Below, piece by piece: positions 49,112-60,360 of a DNA stretch of 64,000 nucleotides (position 1 is the first letter of the stretch; each line of letters begins with the position of its first letter). The stretch is from assembly GCA_030015575.1 (NCBI GenBank), contig JASDDO010000001.1, forward strand, positions 514,037,772 through 514,101,771, read 5' to 3'. Source of the DNA: Agapanthus africanus (Eukaryota > Streptophyta > Magnoliopsida > Asparagales > Amaryllidaceae). The translations under genes were made by a program, and so were the position numbers. Under the pieces are notes generated by a model. That model did not search any database. It was not told where the DNA came from and saw nothing but the letters and a program-made list of their open reading frames with translations.

Positions 49112-50690
49112 TGCGGGTTGCATGACCCCTTATTCACGTGGAACTTGGGGATCGTATAATCCGGCGGGTACTTGATTTGATCATACCAGCCTAGGTACGG
49201 TCGTCCGGTCTTGACGACTTGGCCAGTCGCTTCAGCTGGAGGTTCTGGCTGGATCATCATTCCAACCATGTCTTGGAACAGGAGCACCATCTGTTTTATA
49301 TTAGCCACTTATTCTGCGGCCTCCTTATCCTTTCTTTCAAGCACCCTTCGCAAGAACTCCGTATCAGTCTCCTGCTTCTGGCGCTGGTCGGACGCTCTTC
49401 CTGGCTTTCTTTCTGCCCGGTGAGTGTTGCCATTTTCGTCAGCATCTCCTGGAGCTTTTGTTGTTGCTCCTGAGCTTTCTTCAATAATCGAGTTTCCGGC
49501 TAATGAACCACGGAAGCATGGCTCTCCACTTTTCCGGAAGCCATGTACCCCGTATGCACGATCATGCACCCAGACATGGGGCGTTTGGATCCATCACCCT
49601 TGGGATTTGCCGCCGACGATAGGGGATTCTCCGGCCGTCTCTTTTTGTAAGAAGTCGAAGTTGAAGGAGTCATTGTAATAGGCGCCTTCATGGAATAAGT
49701 CCCTCGTTGCATGCTAGGGGGTGATTGTCCTTTTGTTAAACCTTCATTTTCTCCGATTGACAAGAGTAATTCTTGTTGATCACAAAATCTTGGACTTTGC
49801 ACCAGACCCTGCGAATTGGAGAGGAGAGCCGTTGAGAGGACTGCTCCGTCTTTGCTTGCATCATGATTTCAGCAGGTGGTGGAGATTTATTCAGCACCGT
49901 GATCGGGGAGTTCCGCCGCACCCTCCTTAGCGGTTCAAAGTTGTTCCTGGTTGGAATAGCAGCGTAAACTTCCACCATTGGAGATGGTGGAGTAAGTCCA
50001 GAGGGGGAGTTGCCCCCAGCTTTCCTCACTCGGCGCAATTGGCGACGTCGAGCATGCCTTGCAGATGGGATTGCCTTAGTTGTGGGAGTGGCTTCGCCAT
50101 GCCCCCTGCTCTGATGAAGGGCTACTGCCGGTGCCATCCTGTTGATGACTGATGTTCGTTGAGAGGGGACGGTCAATCTTTCGAAGGCCGACCTTTTGGT
50201 AGGGGAAGTAGTCTTGATAACTTCGCTGGAAGCAGGAATTGGAACGGCCAAGCTTGCGAAGACCGATCCTTTAGCATGAGAAGCCATGTCGACAACTTTA
50301 TCCGCCGGCGCTGGAATGGCTATCCGTTTCGGGATAACCCTTCCAGGTATTGCGAGCCTCTTTGCAGGCCCACTGGAGCTTTGGGTCAGCCTGTTGAAGA
50401 CTGAGGTGGCAGACTTGGACGACCCGTTGAGAAGGGTCGTGGTAGCTACAAGTCGATTGAAGACCTACTTCTTTGGAGCTTCCTGTGGTGGCACTGGGGC
50501 ACTTAAGCTTGCTGGCGGGAGCATGGTCCTGAAGAACAATCCAGTGGTGGCATGAGTCACTTGTTCCACTGGTATTGAAAAGATGCAGGCCGCATTTGTC
50601 CCGTATGTCACTCCTCCAGCATGGACGGAGCGGGAGTTGCTGCTGCAGGTACACTTAGAAGCCATTGATCTTCTTTTCTCTGCACAGGAG
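49112..50690 (-). pseudogene. Tat gag N-terminal part
   Basis: Upstream continuation of the gag core. Frames in order are SMASKCTCSSNSRS, a 183-codon basic, proline-rich frame (49736-50287; RHARRRQLRRVRK), a glutamine-rich helix (KKAQEQQQKLQEMLTKMATL), and YDQIKYPPDYTIPKFHVNKG ending CNPHQ at the copia B junction. Several frameshifts and stops separate them. The last block matches the family's pre-capsid motif. Confidence 0.72.
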
Positions 50691-50888
50691 CAAGACACTA
50701 AATCTTAGTACCTCGAATCCAGGGGCAACCATGGTAAACATCAATTTCTCACGAACACAACACACGAAGTGTGGAGTGAAAAGAGGAGAATGTCCCACCG
50801 GGTGTGCCAGAATCTTCTTACCGCCAAAAACAGAGACGAACCGCGTAGGTCGTCTTGCCTGAATTTGCGGGCAGATGCTATTTGGATT
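50691..50888 (-). other. Tat leader before gag, cut by the Athila-like element
   Basis: Non-coding on the minus strand, with TTCTGGCACACCCGGTGGGA near 50798-50817, a word I associate with Tat-type leaders. The Athila-like element E starts at 50889. The Tat 5' LTR and PBS must lie beyond E, outside this window. Confidence 0.55.
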
Positions 50889-51960
50889 TGATTGAAATGA
50901 TTCCGGATTGTGTATGTGGAGAAGTTGTAAAGAAATCACAACAAAAAATTATATGACCGCAATCAATAACGGTGCCGAATTGTAGCGCGTTAGTAAGTAT
51001 GGATCGACCACAGGGAAAGTGTAATCGTTCGTATTTCGAATTAGATGAGTCGAAAAATTTAAAGGAAAGAAAAGAAACAATTCATGATTTGTAAATTGAA
51101 GTTCAAGAATTAGGAAAATGTAGTCTAAATCAAGAAACAATAAAATCAAGAATTGAGAATTTGTGATTTCCAAACCAAATATCAAGATTCGAAGTGAGGC
51201 TCGTAGGAGTCGATTGAACCGTTAGATGTGATGAGATCTAATGATTACATACTCTTATCCATTAACAAATTGATACTAGATCGATGACGATTTATCGAGG
51301 TTAAGGATCTTGCGACGAAACTAGCGTTTCCTCATCTCATCTATTGTCCTTTCGATGAATCTCATTCACAAACTAGCTTCTAGTAAATCAAATAATCGAT
51401 CGTTGATCTCTAGTTCCGAGCGAAAGTAATCAAGAAAGCATTTCGCATCGAAACTAGATCGTCGATCATTCGATTTCCAAGAATTTACAAACGTTATAGG
51501 ACTTCAGAATTGTAAAAGAATCTAAATCATCATCATTCTATCGATCGTCTCGACTCCTTTACGAGCGGAGTTTTACTCAAACATTATCACAAAGAACACA
51601 TTCAAGAATCTAGATTGAATCATAATGCTTGAATTAAAAAGATAAGCAAGATAAAAGAATTGTCACCTTTATTATATCAACAAATTCGTTACAACTCTCA
51701 AGAACTACAAGAGGAAGGAACTTGATTGTCAATTTTGGCGTCGCTCGGCTCCTTGAGTCGCGGATCGGCTTGGATCACTTGCTCCGATGAAGTCCAGCGT
51801 CGCTCTCTAAAGGATCGAAGGCTTCAAGCTTCATTTGGTACTCGGAATTCTTGATCTTGGCTTTGGAATTGGAATTAGGGTTAGGGTTTTGAGGCATAAG
51901 TTGTGTTACTCAACTTGCGGGGGAGATGGATGTAGAATCCAATTGATGAACAACCTTCAA

Positions 51961-52018
51961 CCCTAGATCTAGATTTCCTTTTATAAGTCTCATAACCCTA
52001 GATCTAGGATTCAAAATT
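51961..52018 (-). promoter_or_regulatory. TATA box between two CTAGATCTAG palindromes (E, 3' LTR)
   Basis: The minus strand reads CTTATAAAAGG (51977-51987), a good plant TATA box. It is bracketed by CTAGATCTAG at about 51963-51972 and 52008-52017. The 5' LTR keeps both palindromes around its own TATA at 63510-63520. Transcription would start about 30 bases to the left. Confidence 0.7.
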
Positions 52019-52276
52019 CAAATTTCCTTCCAAAAGCTTGTTATAGAGAGGCTTCTAGAAATAGTTTGTTGGAGGGACGCTTCTAAAACTAGGTTGTTAG
52101 TTGGCTTGCTTTGGAAGCTTGGAGGTTGATTAGCTTAATCATGATTAGCTTGATTAATGATCCTTGCTGATCTGGCAGAAACTCTGGAGAATTCTAGAAA
52201 TTGCAGTGTCTTGATGAGGTTCTGGCCTTGAAGGAAGAACAATGAAGCAAAGCAGAGGAGATGACATGGCAAGACT

Positions 52277-52328
52277 GCCGCGGATCCGCGGCACGTGCCT
52301 CCTCAGGCCGCGGATCCGCGGTCACGTG
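52277..52328 (-). promoter_or_regulatory. Palindrome plus G-box pair in the U3 of element E
   Basis: GCCGCGGATCCGCGGC (52277-52292, perfect 16-bp palindrome) abuts CACGTG (52292-52297), and a second CCGCGGATCCGCGG (52308-52321) is next to CACGTG (52323-52328). The unit lies about 300 bp upstream of the TATA box in the direction of transcription. The 5' LTR copy (63803-63854) has one change in the second palindrome. G-boxes bind bZIP and bHLH factors in plants. Confidence 0.68.
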
Positions 52329-52719
52329 AGGGGTTTAGGGCTTCATCTTTCCAGTGCTACTTCCTGCTGAATTCTTGGTATTTTTTTGATATGTTGATTC
52401 TCACAATTCTTTATACATTACTAACAGATCTCAAGTCTTTGAGTTGGCGTATTTTTAACAGCATTTTTCACTGATTTGGCCTTTCTCCTGGAATTTCCTG
52501 CACAGACTTCGAAACAAGTGTTGCGCTATACAAGGATGATGCGATGCCATGATAAACAGTCAATTTCCCTAAAAATGCCGGTTTTAGTATACAACACAGG
52601 TAATTCGGTATTTTAGGGGTGTTTTGCTAATATGTGCAATATGAATACCGAATACTTCTAGATGAGTGCAAATGATAGAGAAATTGACGTGTTAAAAATG
52701 AAGTATATTCGACTAATCA

Positions 52720-52733
52720 AATTCCCCCAAACT
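52720..52733 (-). other. Polypurine tract of element E
   Basis: The minus strand reads AAGTTTGGGGGAATT directly before TGATTAGTCG. Its form is typical for Athila-type elements. Confidence 0.85.
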
Positions 52734-54185
52734 TATTTTCGATCGTCTCGAGCGAACTGTTTTATTAAAAAGAGAAGGAGAAAATAAAGAAAGAGAAAAA
52801 CTAACTAGCACACTTTCGTAGGCAACACGATTGCACTGAGCACGTGCAATAAGCCTTTAAACCTCTAGGTGTCCCTAGTAGGAAGAGTGTTGTCTCCTGA
52901 GGGTTTTCAGCGGATTGCACCCACAAAATCCAATAATAAAAGGAAGACCGTGAATATTACATTTAAAGATAAGAAATGTAAAAGAAAAGGTTTGAAAATT
53001 AAGGTTTCCAACTATGCTAGCTTTTCGGTTGTCATGAGCCCTATCTTAATAGTCATGAAAAGATGTCAGAAATCACATCATCCCTCAATAAAACATCGTC
53101 TTATTCTTTATTCCTATCTTTCTTCCAAACATCGATCATATAACCCTACGTGTGTGTAAAGAACATCCCTACACCCGGAGAATTCAATTCAAGCTATCAT
53201 ACTCTTGTCCATCCACCTCGATACTTTTTAATTAATGAATATTTAGATGAATTTGCTCACACACTTTCATGCGACCGTTAATACTTCTTGAGGTACTAAC
53301 CGACCGATTACTCATGTGCTTGCTTATTTGGTGTTTTTCCTCGTCTTGCACCACCTAAGGCTTAGCAGTGACTCCCAGACCAGTTGGTCTAAGGCACTAG
53401 GTGAAGAGGCACCCTCGCTATATTTGTTTATTATTGCCTTGGCGATAACAAAACCAGTGTCCATTTTTCTCATCATTTTATATTTTCTTCATTTTTTTTA
53501 TTTCCTTCATACATCAGCTTTTAGACAAGAGCATTTCAAGGTATCCTTTACTATCCCGAGCTTCAAGACGTGTGTAAGTGCGAATAGTAGGGTATCAACG
53601 TTCAAAATGTTTGGCTTCCAGAATAGGAACTATTTTTCAGACTTATTTTTATCCTCAGATTAGTGACTTCCTTCATCTTACTAACCCATAGGACAACGAC
53701 TCGTAACTACTTATTACTAGTTTGTATAAGTAAACTTCTAATTTTCTTGGTTTTCTTAAATTTTTCCAATATTTTGGATGTAATTTTTCACTATCTAATC
53801 TTTTATTATCTTATTTATATAGAAAAATATTTATTTTTTATAAAAAATTTAAATTTTTATAGGTTTTCAAAATGTTTTGTGCTTATGCAAAGTATGATGC
53901 AAAATGATGTGAAAATAAGCACAAACCTCCCCCAAACTTGTTTTCAACAGTGTCCTCACTGTTGCCAACCGCTAAATCTCAAAAAACCTGTAAGCCTGGG
54001 AGGAAATTTATTAAATGGGGGCAAAATATATAAGTGAAGATCTTCCCCCAAAATTATTTTTGGCTCATCATTTTTTTGTGTAAAAATTTTCTTTTCAGGA
54101 GCCAGATTATACCCCCCCCCCCCAAAAACTTGAGTTAAGCAATGTTAATCTTTGAAAATCACATGAAGGGGTCAATAATCATTGG
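52734..54185 (-). other. Non-coding region of E where pol is missing
   Basis: About 1.45 kb with no pol motif. Three tracts resemble the polypurine tract on the minus strand: 53926-53940 (CAAGTTTGGGGGAGG), 54042-54060 (AATTTTGGGGGAAG) and the 12-base C run at 54112-54123. Plus-strand ORFs here (53316-53663, 53663-54037) are hydrophobic products of AT-rich sequence and not believable genes. Internal tracts of this kind are known between pol and the env-like region of Athila elements. Confidence 0.6.
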
Positions 54186-55334
54186 TCAATGCCAAGTTTT
54201 GCAAAAACCGAAAGTTAACACCAACCATTCGAAGATTTTATCAATGCAGTGCTCTGGTTGGTCGAAGAAGTGAGGAAAGGGTAAGGGGTGGAATAGAATG
54301 TGTGTGCGTCTCATTTTGGAGAGACGATGCAGTGAATGTGATGGATTGCTCGCATCCTTTTTACAGTTCAGAAAAAGGGATGGAGGTTCAATTTCATTGA
54401 TTGGGAGATAATTCACCTCAACACCCGTGCTTTTCAAAAATGCGAGTTCATCAGCGAAGATCTCCTCAAAAGTCTCATCAATACCCCGAAGAATAATGTC
54501 GTCACAAAGTGCGGGGTGATCTTCAAACTCTAAAAGCAGTTCATAATCAGTGTTAGTTGTTGACCCGGACATCTCAGTGGAAGAGTCCGTATGTGTATGA
54601 TACATAGTTGGGTCAAACAACAACTTATGAAAAGAGTCAAGATCAGTATCATGAGGATCATCAAATTCGCTACTGTCGACATCTATTAAGTCGACAGAAC
54701 AGACCTGAGCAGTAGGTTCGGAGGGTACACTTCCCAACTTGTAAATGTTCAGCTCTATCGACCTATTCCCGAAAGATAGGGTCATAGAACCATTACGACA
54801 GTTGATGATAGCATTGGAAGTGGCCAAAAAGGGGCGACCTAAAATCACCGGAATTTGATTCTGTGGGTTCGCTACAGGCTGTGTATCAATTACAATAAAG
54901 TCCACAGGGAATATAAATTCCCTAATTTTTATTAACACATCCTCCAGTTCACCCCTAGGTTTGGTGATTGATCGGTCAGCCATCTGGAGAGTGCAAGGAG
55001 CTGGTTTCAACTCTCTGATACCTAGTTGCTCATATACTGAGAAAGGAAGCAGGTTAACACTTGCGCCAAGGTCAAGTAGAGCACGGTTGATGTGTTTTTC
55101 CCCGATAGAAATGGAAATAGTAGGATATCCAGGATCCTTACGTTTCCTCGGTAATTGCTGGGGGAAAGCTATGTCTACAGTCTTTGCTATGAATATCTTC
55201 TTGGGCACTTGAGTCTTCCTCTTTCTAGTGCACAAGTCTTTAAGAACTTTCGCATACGCGGGGACTTGTTGTATTGCATCTAGAAGAGGGATATTGATGT
55301 TAACATGTTTAAACATTTCTGTGATCTTCTCCAT
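54186..55334 (-). pseudogene. Athila-like protease region of E
   Basis: A 382-codon open frame. FKHVNINIPLLDAIQQVP and YAKVLKDLCTRKRK match the Athila gag-protease link; PGYPTISISIG leads to the active-site box ALLDLGASVNLLPFSVYEQL, with DLGAS as usual for Athila; VILGRPFLATSNAIINC is the family's flap-following motif. It ends without any RT sequence. Upstream, a TAA at about 55380 separates it from gag, so a frame break or programmed event would be needed for a fusion. Confidence 0.87.
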
Positions 55335-55376
55335 TTGTGGACTCAGTGTGTTTCCCCTTAACCGATTCGGATAAGG

Positions 55377-56960
55377 AGCTTAAGCAATGAGATCAGGGTC
55401 CAACATTGGAGAAGATCGTGTGGGTGAAAACGATCTAAGATTAGGAGTGGGGATCGTTTTTGGTGAACTAGAAGAGCTGGGCTGAGGTGTCGAGCCTTGG
55501 GGAAAATGGAGAATAGGCTCGGAAGAAGGTGGTGGGGTAGAAGAACTGGGGTCGGAATTAGAAGTAGAAGTCGAAGGAAAGGTCTCAGCCGGGGTATCAT
55601 TGATAGATTTTTCAGTGTCATCAATCTCTTCCCCAACGTGATTGTCAAGCACTCTTCCAGATCTCAACGTGATTGCATTCACATGATGTGAATAGCCAGG
55701 ATTGGGTAAAGGTTGAGCTGGAAGTTTCCCTTTCTCTCTTACACTCATTTCAGCTTTTAGTTGTGCAATTTGTTCTTCCATCGATTTGATATTCTTATTT
55801 TGAGAGACAATGATCTTCATCACATTATCGAAGGAAGATTGCATTTTGCCGTCCCTTGGATGGATTGTTTCATGAAAGTATCCAAGGTTTGTGCTAATGC
55901 AGAGGTATTATCTGTACCGGTCAATTGCAAAGAGTTTTCATGTGGTGCAAAAGTGTTGGCCGGATTTTAGAAGTTTTGTGATTGGTAGGGGTGCTGACTA
56001 AATTGAAGTGGTTGCTGTTGTGGTGGAGGGATCCTTTGGAAATTGTTCTAGGTTGGAACCGTGTTTTGAGATTGTGATTGATTCCAAACAAAGTTAGGGT
56101 GATTCTTCCAACCCTGATTATAAGTGGAAGAAAATGGATCGTTTCTAGGTCTTTGAAAAGCGGCATTGGTATGCTCTTGACCTTGAAACGGAGAATTTAT
56201 TGGACATTCTTCCGTGAGATGTGATGGATCAGAACAGCATCCACATACAGTTTTGGAAAGTGACATTTGGTTTAGGGCGGCAGCTAAAAACTTGTTTTCC
56301 ATAGTTTCGAGTTTCTTATTTATAGTTGAAATTTCATCTCTAACTCCTATGGAAATTTCCGATTGGTTATTGCCACACCTAGACGACTGACTCACACCCT
56401 CCCACTGTAAAGATTTTTCAGCGAAATCTTCTAGAAATTTCCAAGCTTCCCCATCATCTTTGGTCATGAAGTTGCCTTGACACATGGATTCAAGGGTCTG
56501 TCTTGTGTTAGGATTAATGCCCTCATATATGATTATGCACAGTTCCCATCTAGGGATTCCGTGATGTGGACATTAGACTAACAGATCCTTGAAGCGTTCA
56601 AGACATTTTGAAAATGGTTCATTTGGAAGCTGGGTGAATTGATTTATTTCGCTACGAACTCGAGCTGTCTTATAATGTGGGTAGAATTTCTTAAAGAATA
56701 CTTTGACGAATTCTTCCCAGTTTGAGATAGAATGTGCGGTAGTGTTATACATCCACTTCTCGGCTATATCGCACAAGGTAAATGGGAGAAGACGAAGACG
56801 CATAGCATCCACAGAAAGCTGTGAAGTACCCATCATAGTGCATACATTTTCAAATTTGGTGATAAAGGCATATGCGTCTTCAGACTCGAGACCGTGATAT
56901 TTTGGTAGAAGGTTGATGTATTGGGGTTTAATTTCAAAATTTTCCCCGTTGGCTGGTGGA
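55377..56960 (-). pseudogene. Athila-like gag of E, with zinc knuckle
   Basis: The N part reads NGENFEIKPQY, then MRLRLLPFTLCDIAEKWMY, SISNWEEFVKVFFKKFYP and ERFKDLLV followed by a stop near 56575; CPHHGIPRWELC continues. Then come SMCQGNFMTKDDGEAWKFLE, the knuckle CGCCSDPSHLTEEC (CX2CX4HX4C), and MEEQIAQLKAEMS with HHVNAITLRSGR, the usual end of Athila gag. Three nonsense changes are visible (near 56575, 56048 and 55970). Confidence 0.85.
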
Positions 56961-58178
56961 ATGGAGAGACAGGTCGAAAGAGGATCTCGTGTAGGATAGC
57001 ACCTCTCTCAGAGAGAGATGCGGGGTGGATTCTGCGCACCAACGGCCGGCGGCAGAGTAGTGGTAAAGAAGTTCGATGGAGTTGGATCCATCGATGTGGG
57101 TGTGGTGGTGGGTAAAGAAAAGGTAAATGTAGAAATACCGACTTCGGAGTCGATCGGGGGGACGCGGAATAAACGGGCACTAGAATCCCGTGTCCAGCCT
57201 ATCTTGTTCTTAAAAGGGTTAGTACAAGTGGCAGCGTAGATATAATTAGGGGAAATGATGAATGCGGTGTTTGTTTTGAAAAATTTACGGATTTTTCAAA
57301 AAAAATGATGCGATCACAACAAATGCAACAAGCAAAACCCTAATTATATTGGTCGCCTAGGTCAAAGCTCTAGACCGCTCCTAACTGCCAAAAGACAAGT
57401 CGCAGGATCAATCCTCCACTGCCTCTTTGTCTCTCCTGTGGCCAGGTAAGTGCCAGGTAAGTGGGAAGGTACTCCACTACGTAAGTAGTGGGCCTAATTA
57501 ATAACCACTAGCCTTAGACACACCTGCCTTAGACACCACAAAAGAAACGCGGATAAGCAATGAATTACCCACGGCCTTCTCTTGTACTAAGTGAGCGCAA
57601 CGGTCCTTAGAGTTATCTCTAGTTCTTTTTTAGTTAATGAGGGTAAATGCGGATGCAAGTTTGTAATTTTTGGGGCTTAGGAAGGGTAATGAACTCCACA
57701 CCTAATCTGGATTTGGCCGTGCCCCTTAATTTCCGTATTAAAATGCAAACAACCAAAAACCAAAAACACGCACAATTTTTATTGCTTTTTGCGGCGCTGC
57801 GATTTATTTGCAAAGAAACCTGTAACAAATTGTTAATTGGAGCAGATTGAGGAGGAGATAAGAAAGTAAGAAGTCACCTGAGAAAAATTAGAGCAGTAAC
57901 TCTACTGTAGCACCACGGTTCAGCCACAATACGCACTTAATACCGCGGATCCGCGGCAATGTAAACTGTTCACTGCATAAAAAATTCAACACCTGTTCCT
58001 GTTCACCTTCTATTCTCTCTGGAATATTCAGAATAATTTTCCTCTAGCTCCAATGATTCCAGATTTCCTCGCAACAAATCACAACGAATTGATTAGTGTT
58101 TTGCGCGAATTTTGATCTAAAAATTATAATAGAATAAACTTTTCAACTCAAATTTCAAAAACGAACAATTAGTGCACT
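56961..58178 (-). other. Leader of element E
   Basis: Non-coding sequence between PBS and gag. It contains a CCGCGGATCCGCGG palindrome at 57943-57956, about 241 nt from the PBS, and CCAGGTAAGTG repeated twice near 57440-57462. Nothing else stands out. Confidence 0.65.
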
Positions 58179-58197
58179 ATCCCTGGCAACGACGCCA
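58179..58197 (-). other. Primer-binding site of E (tRNA-Asp type)
   Basis: The minus strand reads TGGCGTCGTTGCCAGGGAT, close to TGGCGCCGTTGCCGGGGAT, the tRNA-Asp primer site usual in Athila elements, with two changes. It starts two bases from the LTR edge. Confidence 0.9.
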
Positions 58198-58199
58198 TT

Positions 58200-58531
58200 T
58201 GATTGAAACGATTCCGGATTGTGTATATAAAGAAATTGTAAAGAAATCACAACCAAAAATTATATGACCGCAATCAATAACGGTGTCGAATTGTAGCACG
58301 TTAGTAAGTGTGGATCGTCCACAGGGAAAGTGTAAGCGTTCGTATTTCGAATTAGATGAGTCGAAAAATTTAAAGGAAAGAAAAGAAACAATTCATGATT
58401 TGTAAATTGAAGTTCAAGAATTAGGAAAATTTAGTCTAAATCAAGAAACAATAAAATCAAGAATTGAGAATTTGTGATTTCCAAACCAAATATCAAGATT
58501 CGAAGTGAGGCTCGTAGGAGTCGATTGAACC
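58200..58531 (-). repeat. 5' LTR of E, left part
   Basis: Matches 50889-51219 of the 3' LTR. It ends with GAACC (58527-58531), the target site duplicated by insertion D2. Confidence 0.9.
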
Positions 58532-60029
58532 TGTAATACCCAGTTCTTTTAGTACACCAATGTTTGTATTTTCATAAAGTACTATTTACAAAAATTTATT
58601 TGTTTTATTTATAATTATTTTATTTCCTTTAAACCCTAATCCCAATCCCCTATATTGATGTGTCTCAGCCCACTTGATCCATCTCTCTGTATTTTTCTAT
58701 TTCCTTCTCCCTAAAGCCAAGCCCAAGAAAATTTCACCCTAGGATTAAAACCATACCAAAGCCAATCAAAATTTCCTCGGCCCTGGAAACCATAAACAAT
58801 TTAATCCTCAGCCCAGCCAAGAAAACGAAACCTTATTTCTTTTATTCCCTAAAATTTTCCCCAGCCCACTTTCTATTTTTCATCTAAATTTAATTTCTGA
58901 GCAAACCTGAGCCCAGCCCACTCCTTTCCCCCTTCTCCCATTTGCTTTTCTTTCCTCAGCCCGGCCCCTTCACCACTCCCTTCCCCAGTTCTTTTTAATC
59001 CTAAAACCAAGCCCAACAGTTTATTATTTAAACTAATAGCCCTTAAATCACTGGCCCAGCCCACTCCCGTTATCTATAATTTAATCAAATAAATTAGACA
59101 AAACCCAAACCCTAACTCCTTTATTTTCCTTCATAATCCCCGGCCCTTCCCCATCGGCCCAGCCATAATATTCCTCGGCCTAGGAAAATTTATTTAATCA
59201 AAAACATTTAATTTTCTGGCCCAGCCCAGCAGCCCGTTCCCACCATACCCGACTGTTTAAACTTCCTCTTCCCCACTCGCTCTCTCCGTTCCCGCCGCTT
59301 TTCCAACGCATTCCCCCACGTCGCTGCCTGCTTCGCCAACGCCCCGCTCTTCGCGCCCATGACGCGCGCACTCCACTCAGACCCGCTCACCCCAACGACT
59401 ATCTCCCTCCTCGCTCGCACCGACGCCCCTCGGTGGCCGCTTCCCCAACGGCCACGACGACCTCGATCCACTTGCTCATCTCCCTTTACTTCACTCTCAC
59501 CATGTTCTTTCTCTCTCCTCTCGAAAATTCTCACTCACTCTCTCTTTAATTCTCTCTCATCGATCCCCTCTCAAAAACCTCATCAGCCACTTCACCGCAA
59601 CACCCCCATCTTCTTGCACCGGCGCCCCGCTGCCACCACTGCCGGCGCCCCGCTGCCACCACCGAATCCTTCACCATCGATTTCGTCATCATCTCCTCCC
59701 TTCACTCCATCGCACAACACCAAGCTCTGCCACCATCTCCACTCTTCTTTCTCCAAAACCCACCGCCGACCGCCATCACCCTCACCGACCTCCTCTCCCC
59801 AACCACAACCACCTCACTGCACCAATCCACCGCCGAGCTCCTCTGCATCGCCTCGGCCGCCACCTGCATGCACCTCGTCGACGAGTCCCCACTACCATCG
59901 TCGACGCCCCTCTGAGCACCACAACGAGCTCCCCTCGCTGCCACCGTCGACATCCCAGCGACCACCGACGCCTCCAACGCCTCTGCCTCCTCCCATCGGC
60001 CGCCTTAGCTACCCGACGGTACCTCCGTC

Positions 60030-60360
60030 GACCCCACGTAAGTCTCTCTCCCTCTCTCTATCTCTTCGTTGCTCCCCCTCTCCCTCTTTCTGTTTCTCTC
60101 TCTCTCTAAAGATATCTACATCTTTCTCTCTCCCTCTCTCCCTCTCAATCTCTGCCTCTCTCTCTCTGTCTCTCTCTCTCTCTAAATCTCTCTCTCTCTC
60201 TTCTCTTAATCTCTGCCTCTCTCTCTCTAAATCTCTCTCTCTCTTCTCTCTAGGTCTCTCTCTCTCTCTGTCTAACTCTTTCTCTATCTCTTTAAATCTC
60301 TCTCTCTTTCTCTTTCACTATCTCTCTAAAAATTTCTCTCTCTCTTTATCAGCATCTCTA
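60030..60360. repeat. CT-rich microsatellite
   Basis: Runs of TCTCTCTC broken by TAAA words such as TCTCTAAATCTCTC, inside D2. Probably hypervariable. Confidence 0.9.

Larger units (their letters stand above)
50889..52719 (-). repeat. 3' LTR of element E
   Basis: 1831 bp; on the minus strand it runs from TGATTAGTCG to TTTCAATCA. It shows a TATA box, palindromes, two G-boxes and a telobox-like AAACCCTAACCCTAA (complement near 51880-51896). Closely matched by 58200-58531 plus 62754-64000. Confidence 0.9.

Noticed and set aside
51875..51897. TTAGGGTTAGGGTTTT, telomere-like
   Set aside because: Only two or three units occur, within the LTR of E; it is better seen as a telobox-type promoter word than as telomeric DNA.
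53316..54037. Hydrophobic plus-strand ORFs that could suggest an env-like or membrane protein
   Set aside because: They lie antisense to element E in AT-rich DNA, overlap each other, and show no ordered signal peptide, cysteine pattern or family motif.
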